Origin: Candidatus Caldilinea saccharophila
Lineage (GTDB): Bacteria; Chloroflexota; Anaerolineae; Caldilineales; Caldilineaceae
Assembly (NCBI GenBank): GCA_016710365.1
Contig: JADJVW010000037.1
Location: 1-51,328 of the forward strand
Length of the DNA: 51,328 nt
Reading direction: 5' to 3'
Position 1 is the stretch's first letter; every line of letters begins with the position of its first letter. Below, piece by piece: positions 8,988-16,491 of this stretch. The position numbers and the translations under genes are program-made. Under the pieces are notes generated by a model. It did no database searches. It was not told the origin of the DNA and worked only from the letters and a program-made list of their open reading frames with translations.

Positions 8988-10458
8988 TTATCCCACCACC
9001 GCCAACTCCAGGTCGAGCAGCCGCGCCAGCTTGCGAATTTTGCCGAGCTGATGGCCCACACCCAGCGCGACGTGGTGGGTCGGCCCGTGCTCGCACCAGC
9101 GATCCATGAACGCAGCCGGGTCGAGGCCAAAACGCAGCCGCGAGTTGGTGTTGCCGATCTCCAGCCGGCTGCCGGGGATCGATTCGCCCTCGGCGGCCAG
9201 CAGTTTCAGCCGGCCCTCGGCAGTCTGCGTCATGCCGAGGATGGTGATCGGGCCCAACTGCACGTTGAACTCGACGGAGAGACCGTACCCGCGCTTGCCG
9301 TGGAAGAGACCCAGCCCGCGCAGCACCGGCCGCCCGGCGCTGATCTGGATATGCCCCGGCCCGTCGTGCCCCATCAGGATGAACTCCTCGTCAAAATCCA
9401 TCGCGTAGAACTCGGTGTAGGAGCCGCCCGCGCCCAGCCGATCCATGATCAGCATTGCCATGCAGGTCTTGAGATCGCCCTCGCCCGCGGCCGGGACGCC
9501 GCGCGCGGTGAGCAACGAGTTGCCAATGATCAGCGTGGCGCCGAGTTCCTCGTTGGCGTTGCCGTTCAGCCCGCGATAGTAGTAGGTCAGCCCGTTGAGG
9601 TCGAAGTCGGCGACGAGTTTGTCCAGCCCGACCGCCACCGTGGCCGACCAGCGCATGGCCTCGTCGGTCACCGGCTGCGAAATCTTATCCTTGCCCGGCG
9701 CGGCAATATCAAACACGTCCTTGATCTCAGCGATCTTGGCGATGATCTCGTCCTCCGTAGCGGATTGGACGCGCGTGTGCAGATCGTCCATCTCCAGCAC
9801 CTCGACGTGCGCGCCCAACTGGGCGTGGTGCATAGTGAAGTCGGAATACATATCGAGCATGCCGGGGTAGGTGTGGCCGAGGAAGCCGACACGGGCATAG
9901 GAGAGTTCGCGCAACACGCCGGCGGCCTGGACCCACTCCTCGATCTCGCGCCAGCCGCGTTGATAGTACTGCTCGGCGTTGCCTGCCGCGGGAAAGAGCA
10001 GCCCCGACACCACGTTGAATTGGATGCGGCTGCGCGCAAAGGCGTTCGAGATCTCCGGCACGCAGCAGGCGCAGCAGTTCGCCAGCCATTCCGCCGTGCC
10101 GGTGTTGGGGTAATCCATCGAGGGCGCCGGCCTGCAGGTTGAGCACCAGCACCGGCGCACGACGGCGCTGCACCGCGGGCAGCACCTGCGAGGAGGTCGA
10201 GTAGGTGCCTACATAGCAGACGATCAGATCGACATTGTGGGCGGCAAAGAGGTCGCCGGCCTCCTGCGCGGCCGGCGCGGTGTCGACCAGCCCGGCCGAA
10301 ACCACGTCGGCGCCCATGTCGACAATCCGCCGTTCCACTTCCTGCTGATAGCCAACCAGCAGATCGCGCAGTCCCTCGAACTGAGGCCAGTACGCGGCCA
10401 GGCCGATGCCAAAGACGCCGACGCGGGCGCGCTTTTTTGGATTGAGTGAACTCTCCAT
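8988..10458 (-). CDS. L-fucose/L-arabinose isomerase-superfamily protein, frameshifted
   Basis: About 490 residues when read across one lesion. The N-terminus (ARVGVFGIGLAAYWPQFEGL) and the later AGEGDLKTCMAML, DFDEEFILMGHDGPGH and GPTHHVALGVGH segments supply the Glu/Asp/His metal ligands of the ketol isomerase superfamily that includes L-arabinose and L-fucose isomerases. The frame changes at about 10131: VLNLQ in one frame joins PAPSMDYPNTGTAEWL in the other, i.e. one extra or two missing bases. The start ATG 10458 is the N-terminal candidate that fits the family length. With L-rhamnose mutarotase downstream, isomerisation of a deoxysugar is the best guess. Confidence 0.75.
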
Positions 10459-10662
10459 GTTCCTATTCTCCCGTCTGAAGGTTGGGTTTGCAAAGCTGCT
10501 CACAAGCGGATTGTAACATCTCAGATAGTAAAAACCGCGGCTTGAGATGACATTTTAGAAGCGTGAGGTTAGCATTCTCTTTGGCTGGTATCCTACACGT
10601 TTCTGTAGATGCGCGCCAATCGACAAAAGGCAACACCGGGTGAGCGTGCTATACTGACGGGC

Positions 10663-11022
10663 ATGAAACGTCTGTGGGCTTTGATTCGCCAGCGCTGCCC
10701 GGTCTGTTTACAAGGGCAGGTCTTTCTATCACTTTTTGGCATGCACACGCATTGCCCGGTCTGCGGCGTCAAATATGAACGCGAGACAGGCTATTTTCTC
10801 AACTCCATGTTTATTGGCTACACGGCCGGCTTCCTGGTGCTGACGCCAACCGCAGTGTTGCTTTACTTTCTCGACGTCTCCATCCCGGTCTTTTCAATCG
10901 TGATCATCCTGGAGGCGCTGATTCTCACGCCATTGATCTTCCGCTACGCCCGCATCATCTGGATGCACGCCGACCAGATGCTGGATCCGCGGAGGTCAGA
11001 GAAGCAAAAAGGAATCTCTTAA
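10663..11022 (+). CDS. DUF983 zinc-ribbon membrane protein
   Basis: A 119-residue protein with an N-terminal zinc ribbon (RCPVCLQG and HCPVCGVKYE) followed by two hydrophobic segments near residues 50-70 and 72-95, the layout of DUF983. Its function is unknown; relatives are often near respiratory or cell-envelope genes. The start at ATG 10663 fits the family; a TATACT hexamer lies at 10650-10655, only 8 nt upstream, so the message could be nearly leaderless. An upstream in-frame ATG at 10609 is less likely. It is not evidently linked to the methionine genes that follow. Confidence 0.75.
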   Translation: MKRLWALIRQRCPVCLQGQVFLSLFGMHTHCPVCGVKYERETGYFLNSMFIGYTAGFLVLTPTAVLLYFLDVSIPVFSIVIILEALILTPLIFRYARIIWMHADQMLDPRRSEKQKGIS

Positions 11023-11093
11023 TTTTCTAATCTCTTTGCGATTGAGAGATGAGGAGATTCCTCCTACGGTTCTCGAATTTCTCTCAACTCCAT

Positions 11094-11122
11094 TTGACAA
11101 ATTAAATCTCACCTGCTATTCT
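11094..11122 (+). promoter_or_regulatory. Sigma-70-type promoter of the methionine leader
   Basis: A consensus TTGACA at 11094-11099, a 17-bp spacer and TATTCT at 11117-11122. Transcription would begin near 11129, about 20 nt ahead of the first riboswitch stem. Confidence 0.7.
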
Positions 11123-11146
11123 TCCGCCTCACAACCAAATAGCAAT

Positions 11147-11273
<127 letters not shown>

Positions 11274-11357
11274 AGCGGTGCGTGCTTTCCTGCTCATCCC
11301 CACTTGATGGGGATTTTTGTTGCCCGCAGCAGCGGGCAGGCAGCCGCAACAACAGCA

Positions 11358-11390
11358 ACCTCTCACCAACCGGGCGAGAGGTTTTTTGTT
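11358..11390 (+). terminator. SAM-responsive intrinsic terminator in the metY leader
   Basis: The hairpin CCTCTC (11359-11364) / GAGAGG (11376-11381) is followed by TTTTTT. It ends 41 nt before metY. Two further hairpins precede it: ATCCCC/GGGGAT at 11296-11314 followed by TTTT, and GCCCGC/GCGGGC near 11322-11338. The leader may therefore contain more than one termination point. Confidence 0.85.
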
Positions 11391-11431
11391 CACGTAGCCA
11401 ATACTTACACAAAGCGAAAGAGGATCTAAGC

Positions 11432-12721
11432 ATGAGTGACCGACAACTAGGGTTCGCCACCCGCCAGCTCCATGCCGGCCAAACGCCTGACCCGACGACG
11501 GGCAGCCGCGCCGTCCCGATCTACCAGACGACGAGCTATCAATTCCGCGACACGGAACACGCCGCCAATCTGTTTGCCCTCAAAGAGCTTGGCAACATCT
11601 ACACGCGTATGATGAATCCGACTACGGATGTGCTTGAGCAGCGTATTGCCAGCCTTGAGGGCGGCGTCGCGGCGGTGGCGGCCAGCTCCGGCCACGCCGC
11701 GCAGACGATGGCGATCCTCACGTTGTGCGCCGCCGGCGACCATATCGTGTCGAGCAGCCGGCTCTATGGCGGCACCTATAACCAGTTCAATTACACCCTC
11801 CCTCGCCTCGGCATCGAGGTGACTTTTGTCGACCCCAGCGACCCGAGCAACTTCGAGAAAGCACTCCGGCCCAATACAAAGATCATCTACGGTGAGACGC
11901 TGGGTAACCCGGACATCAAGGTTTTTCCGTTCGAGGAGGTGGCCGCGATCGCCAAGGCGCACAACATCCCGCTCATGATCGACAACACCTTTGCCACGCC
12001 CTATCTGTGCCGGCCGTTTGAACTTGGCGCCAACATCATCACGCACAGCACGACCAAGTTCCTGGGTGGGCATGGTCAGGCCATCGGCGGCGTCATGGTG
12101 GATGGCGGCAACTTTGATTGGACCAGCGGCCGCTTCGACAGCTTCACCACACCCGACCCCAGCTATCATGGGCTGAAGTATGCCGACCTGGTCGGCGTCG
12201 GGCTGCCACCTTTTGCGATCAAGGCGCGCGTGCAGACGCTACGTGACATCGGCGCCAGCCAGGCGCCCTTCAACTCCTGGAATACGCTGACCGGCATCGA
12301 GACGCTGAGCCTGCGTATGGATCGGCATTGCAGCAACGCGGAGCAGGTGGCCGACTTCCTCGACAGCCACGCATCTGTAAAATGGGTTGCCTATCCTGGC
12401 TTGGCCAGCCACCCGGATCATGCGCTGGCCAAGAAATACTTCCCCAAGGGCGTCGGTGCGATCCTGGGGTTTGGCATCGAGGGAGGCATCGCAGCCGGAC
12501 AGAAGTTCATCGACAATCTCAAGCTCTTCAGCCACCTGGCCAATGTCGGCGATGCCAAGAGCCTGGCCATTCACCCGGCCACGACCACGCACAGCCAGTT
12601 GAGTGAGGATGAGATGGCATCGGCCGGCGTCTCGGCCGACTTCATCCGCCTGAGCATTGGGTTGGAGGATATCGAGGATATCCTCTGGGATCTGGAGCAG
12701 GCGTTGGCGACGGCGAAATAA
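11432..12721 (+). CDS. metY: O-acetylhomoserine sulfhydrylase (Cys/Met-metabolism PLP enzyme)
   Basis: A 429-residue PLP enzyme of the cystathionine gamma-synthase fold. GFATRQLHAGQTPDPTTGS, QTTSYQF, YTRMMNPTTDVLE, SSGHAAQT and the PLP Lys motif THSTTKFLGGHG identify the O-acetylhomoserine sulfhydrylase subgroup. The long insertion around FDSFTTPDPSYHGL is also typical of it. It makes homocysteine from O-acylhomoserine and sulfide in the cytosol. The start ATG 11432 has AGAGGA at 11419-11424. It lies directly behind a SAM-I riboswitch and ahead of metX, so direct sulfhydrylation is the methionine route here. Confidence 0.95.
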   Translation: MSDRQLGFATRQLHAGQTPDPTTGSRAVPIYQTTSYQFRDTEHAANLFALKELGNIYTRMMNPTTDVLEQRIASLEGGVAAVAASSGHAAQTMAILTLCAAGDHIVSSSRLYGGTYNQFNYTLPRLGIEVTFVDPSDPSNFEKALRPNTKIIYGETLGNPDIKVFPFEEVAAIAKAHNIPLMIDNTFATPYLCRPFELGANIITHSTTKFLGGHGQAIGGVMVDGGNFDWTSGRFDSFTTPDPSYHGLKYADLVGVGLPPFAIKARVQTLRDIGASQAPFNSWNTLTGIETLSLRMDRHCSNAEQVADFLDSHASVKWVAYPGLASHPDHALAKKYFPKGVGAILGFGIEGGIAAGQKFIDNLKLFSHLANVGDAKSLAIHPATTTHSQLSEDEMASAGVSADFIRLSIGLEDIEDILWDLEQALATAK

Positions 12722-12730
12722 TCGGAAAAT

Positions 12731-12810
12731 GAATGGTGAATGGTGAAGTTGTGTTGCGAGCGAATCACTTCACACTTCACCATTCACAACTCACCGTTCA
12801 CCATTCACCC
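12731..12810. repeat. Palindromic intergenic repeat, GGTGAATGGTGAA type
   Basis: Left arm GGTGAATGGTGAA (12735-12747) and its exact reverse complement at 12797-12809, with internal short tandem words CACTTCACACTTCACC. It fills the 111-bp gap between metY and metX and could fold in the shared transcript. Confidence 0.75.
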
Positions 12811-12832
12811 CTATTTTTGAAAAGGCGGGCTT

Positions 12833-14067
12833 ATGGACACTAACAGCATCGGCGCCGTTGCCACCGAGTTCTTTACCTTTGCCGAAGACGAGCCCTTTTG
12901 TCTGGAGAGCGGCGAGATGTTGCGTCCTGTGACCTTGGCCTACGAAACCTACGGCGCGCTCAACGCTGACCGCTCGAATGCCATCCTGATCTGCCATGCC
13001 CTCAGCGGCAGCGCCCACGCCGCCGGTTATCTTGACGGCGATCCCGATAAAGTCGGCTGGTGGGAAGAAACCATCGGCCCCGGCAAAGCCTTCGACACCG
13101 ACCGCTTCTTCGTGATTTGCAGCAATGTGGTCGGCTCCTGCTATGGCTCGACCGGCCCGGCCAGCATCGACCCGGCTACGCGAGAACCTTATGGTCTGCA
13201 CTTCCCCGTGGTGACGGTCGGCGATATGGTGCGCGCCCAGGCCAAGCTGATCGACCGCCTTGGCATCGACAAGCTGCTCTGCGTGGCCGGCGGCTCGATG
13301 GGCGGCATGCAGGTGCTGGAGTGGGCCGCACATCACCCGCAGCGGCTGCACGCGGCCATGCCCATCGCCACGACCGCACACCACAGCCCCATGCTGATCG
13401 CCTTCAGCGAGGTGGGCCGCCAGGCGATCTACGCCGACCCGGCCTGGCATCACGGCGATTACTATGACCAGCCGCGCAAGCCCGACGCCGGCCTTGCCGT
13501 GGCGCGCATGGTCGGTCACATCACCTATCTGAGCGAAGAGTCAATGCATCTGAAGTTTGGCCGGCGGCTGCAAGGGCTGGAGAAGTACGGCTACGAATTC
13601 GAGACCGAGTTCGAGATCGAGAGTTATCTCAAGTACAACGGCCTCAAATTCACCCAGCGCTTCGACGCCAACAGCTATCTCTACATGACGAAAGCGATGG
13701 ATTACTTCGACCTCACCCAGCCGACCGGCTCGCTGGCGGCTGCGTTTGCGACTTCCACGGAGGTGCGCTTCCTGGTGATCAGCTTTACGAGCGATTGGCT
13801 TTATCCCAGCTATCACAGCAAGCAGTTGGTCAGCGCCCTCACCGCCGCGGGGGTGGACGTCACCTATCTGGATGTCAAGAGCAGTTGGGGGCACGACGCC
13901 TTTCTGCTCGAAGTGGAGACAATGACCAACCTGCTGGGCAGCTTCCTGGACCGCCTCGTGCGCGAGGAGCAGGTGCCTGCGCCGGCCGGCTATGCGCCGC
14001 GGCGCGTTTTACGCCTGGCGCCAACGTTGCTTTGCCACGCACCAAACTGGCCGACAACCTCGCATGA
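12833..14067 (+). CDS. metX: Homoserine O-acyltransferase, frameshift near the 3' end
   Basis: An alpha/beta-hydrolase-fold acyltransferase. The nucleophile Ser155 is in GGSMGG, the acid Asp321 in FTSDWLYP and the His354 in SWGHDAFL; the typical oxyanion segment ALSGSAHAAG is also present. It activates homoserine as an O-acyl ester (acetyl or succinyl, not decided from sequence) for MetY. In the written frame the ORF runs on to 14710 through the next gene. A loss of one base between about 13985 and 14000 switches it to the frame ending ...ARFTPGANVALPRTKLADNLA-stop at 14067, whose TGA overlaps the metW start as ATGA. That restores the normal MetX length of about 410 residues and the usual metX-metW junction. 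Confidence 0.88.
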
Positions 14068-14768
14068 GCGACCAATCACCGCCATCCCCTGCGGAAGTCA
14101 CACGCCCACCCCGGCTGCGGCCCGACCTGCTCGCCATCGCCGACCTGGTCGTTCCCGGCGCGCGCATGCTCGACCTTGGTTGCGGCGACGGCGCGCTGCT
14201 CGAATATCTGCGCGACCGCAAGCAGGTGAAGGGGCGCGGCATCGAATTGACCGAAGCAGGCGTGCTGGCGTGCGTGCGCCGCGGGTTGAGCGTGCGCCAG
14301 GGCAATGTGCAGGAGGGGCTAGCCGACTATCCCGACCAGAGCTTCGACGCGGTGATCCTGAGCCAGACGCTGCCCTATCTCGACGACCCGGCAATGGTAT
14401 TGGGCGAGATGCTGCGCGTGGGGCGCACGGCCATTGTCAGCTTCTCAAACTGGGGGCATTGGCGCTGCCGGCTGGAGCTGCTCATCACCGGGCGCATCCC
14501 CGTCGCCGTGGACCTGCCGCAGCAATGGTACGAAAGCCCCCGGCGCCAGCCCTTCAGCGTGACCGACTTTGCGCGCTTCTGCCGCCAGATCGGCATCCAG
14601 ATCGATCGCCAGATCTACATGAATCGCGGCATCCGCATCCGCACCGGGCGCTTCAAGAACCTGCTCTCCACGACGGCCGTCTTTACCTCCAGAAGAGAAC
14701 AAAAGTCTAGATCGCGGATGCGGCGGATAGGCGCGGATTTCGTCCGTGCCAATTCAAACGTCGGGTAG
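14064..14768 (+). CDS. metW: MetW, SAM-dependent methyltransferase-fold partner of MetX
   Basis: Start at ATG 14064, overlapping metX. The class I methyltransferase motif MLDLGCGDGALLEYL, then GIELTEAGVLACVRRGLSVRQGN and DAVILSQTLPYLDDP, are diagnostic of MetW, which in several bacteria is needed for MetX activity. The SWGH-like WGHWRCRLELLITGRIPV segment also matches. The last 25 or so codons (after FKNLLSTTAVFTSRRE) read through a family B-type intergenic repeat (CGCGGATGCGGCGGAT) and look non-native, so the true end may be near 14700. Third gene of the SAM-riboswitch unit. Confidence 0.9.
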   Translation: MSDQSPPSPAEVTRPPRLRPDLLAIADLVVPGARMLDLGCGDGALLEYLRDRKQVKGRGIELTEAGVLACVRRGLSVRQGNVQEGLADYPDQSFDAVILSQTLPYLDDPAMVLGEMLRVGRTAIVSFSNWGHWRCRLELLITGRIPVAVDLPQQWYESPRRQPFSVTDFARFCRQIGIQIDRQIYMNRGIRIRTGRFKNLLSTTAVFTSRREQKSRSRMRRIGADFVRANSNVG

Positions 14769-14845
14769 TCAGCGGCGGGCGTGGCACTGACAGACGCCTA
14801 CGCCGATCTCTGGCGAACGGATTCCCAATGTTGCACCCGCCAGAC

Positions 14846-14872
14846 TTGACACACGGGGGGGGGGGCTATGAT
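14846..14872 (+). promoter_or_regulatory. Promoter with an 11-G tract in its spacer
   Basis: TTGACA at 14846-14851 and TATGAT at 14867-14872 enclose a 15-bp spacer containing eleven consecutive Gs (14855-14865). A change of one or two Gs would bring the spacer to 16-17 bp. It would drive the exported-protein pair starting at 15040, leaving a leader of about 160 nt. The rest of the 270-bp gap shows no gene. Confidence 0.6.
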
Positions 14873-15039
14873 AAAGTAGACAGCGAACCGACGCATGATG
14901 CATTCCCGAATTATCCGATGATCACCCTTGAAGCAAGTCATTTGTGTATGCCACCTGAACTAGCCAAAGCAGAAGATCGTCTTCTGTACTATATTCACAT
15001 TCAAGCATTATTCACCTGTCAAACCAAGGAGAGAAGTGT

Positions 15040-16491
15040 ATGCGCGCAACGTCAAAGGTGACGCTTGCTCTGTCGCTGCTGATCGTGTTGGGCTTTCTGC
15101 TCGTCTTCGCTGGATGGTTCAGCGCTCGCTATGCTGCGGATGCCCGGCGCCCGTCCGCGGCGGTCTCGCTGCAGGCGCCTGTCCAGGCGTCGGTCGATTC
15201 GCCGCTGCCGGCGCCTTCCTCAGTTCGTCCCACCGAGGAGATCATCGTCATCACACCGCCGCCCGATGGTGGGGTCATCGTATTGCCGCCGGCAAAGCCA
15301 GGGCAGATCTATGCTTTCCCCTCGCCGACGCCCTTTCCCACCTGGACGCCGCGCCCCACACCTACGCGCCGGGGACCAACGGCAACACCGTTTCCGACGC
15401 GTCAGCCAGCGCCCAGTGGGGCCGGTGTTATTTTATTCACAACTTCAACAGATTCAGCAGGAGAAGCTATTAAAAAGCTTCCCGTCAATGCCCAAGGGGA
15501 GAAGATTGCAGAAGTAACATCTATAACCTTATCAATTGACTTTGATCCGTATCTTATCGCGCCTTCACCTGATGAAAGCCATTTGCTTTTGATGCGCCCG
15601 ATGATGCCTGGGGGGCTTCCCTACAGTCTGGATACAAAAAATGAACAGGTCCGACCACTATTTTCAGAAAGTTCCTCATCGTCAGGTAGATTCTTCGGCT
15701 GGCATCCAGACAGCCAACGAGTGCTATTTTGGCCAAGCAATTCTGAACTACAGTTGATCGATATCGAAACCAATGAGCGAACGACATTAACGTTGGTGGA
15801 AGGATCGATCCAAGGTGCTGCCATGTCACCTGATGGACAGAGTGTCGCCTATGTCAGTGGTTTGAGAACGGCAGAAAACTTCAACTCTAACGCCTTATGG
15901 TTGGTCAGCACCGCTGGTAGTGATGCGCATCCTTTGTTCAATTTTGACGGTAGCGCCTACGTTTTCAGTTGGTCGCCAGATGGCAAATACATTCTCTACA
16001 TGGGAGGGCCAGGCGCAGGCAGAGAACAGACAACGGTGGAGGAATTCACATCTCGCGGTCCTTTGTGGCTCGTAGAGCCGGACGGGCAGAATCCTCGCCC
16101 GCTGGCCGGCTTATTTGTCGCTGGCTATGGATTTGAACCAGCCTGGTCGCCAGATAGTCAGTGGATCGCTTTCACCGGTCTGGACGAGGGTCAGGAATTT
16201 GGCTGTTTCCCACAAAACAAAGCATCACAACCACAATGGCCCGAGTGTCAATTCCAGGGTACAGGCGTCTATATTGAAAACATTACCACCGGAGAAATTC
16301 GGCGGCTGGCGTCAGGCATTACACCAATGTGGTCCCCCGATGGTTCGATATTGGCTTTTCTTTCCAACCAAAACGGTGCGACTGAGATTTGGACTGTACG
16401 TGTGGATGGCGTTGGGTTACGCCAACTGACGACAGACAAACAATCGAAGACCGGACTCACTTGGACTGGCACAGGGGAGGTGCAAAGATGA
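15040..16491 (+). CDS. Membrane-anchored TolB-like beta-propeller protein
   Basis: A 483-residue protein. Residues 8-28 form one hydrophobic anchor (signal anchor), residues 35-130 are a Pro/Thr/Ser-rich extracytoplasmic linker (PTPFPTWTPRPTPTRRGPT), and the remainder is a beta-propeller of TolB/PD40-type repeats (MSPDGQSVAYVS, SWSPDGKYILYM, WSPDSQWIAFTG, MWSPDGSILAFLS). Such proteins act outside the membrane, often in protein-protein or glycan contacts; no enzyme activity is evident. Base composition falls sharply after about 15425. Its stop overlaps the start of a secreted M23 peptidase, so the two are almost certainly made together. Confidence 0.8.
   Translation: MRATSKVTLALSLLIVLGFLLVFAGWFSARYAADARRPSAAVSLQAPVQASVDSPLPAPSSVRPTEEIIVITPPPDGGVIVLPPAKPGQIYAFPSPTPFPTWTPRPTPTRRGPTATPFPTRQPAPSGAGVILFTTSTDSAGEAIKKLPVNAQGEKIAEVTSITLSIDFDPYLIAPSPDESHLLLMRPMMPGGLPYSLDTKNEQVRPLFSESSSSSGRFFGWHPDSQRVLFWPSNSELQLIDIETNERTTLTLVEGSIQGAAMSPDGQSVAYVSGLRTAENFNSNALWLVSTAGSDAHPLFNFDGSAYVFSWSPDGKYILYMGGPGAGREQTTVEEFTSRGPLWLVEPDGQNPRPLAGLFVAGYGFEPAWSPDSQWIAFTGLDEGQEFGCFPQNKASQPQWPECQFQGTGVYIENITTGEIRRLASGITPMWSPDGSILAFLSNQNGATEIWTVRVDGVGLRQLTTDKQSKTGLTWTGTGEVQR

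Noticed and set aside
8946..10142. A 398-codon plus-strand frame opposite the isomerase
   Set aside because: It mirrors the isomerase coding strand and shows only Arg/His/Ala-rich composition; the minus-strand frame has the family motifs.
12833..14710. A natural metX-metW fusion protein
   Set aside because: After residue 380 the fused frame is out of phase with MetW, whose motifs are in another frame. A one-base lesion plus the ATGA junction at 14064 explains the data.
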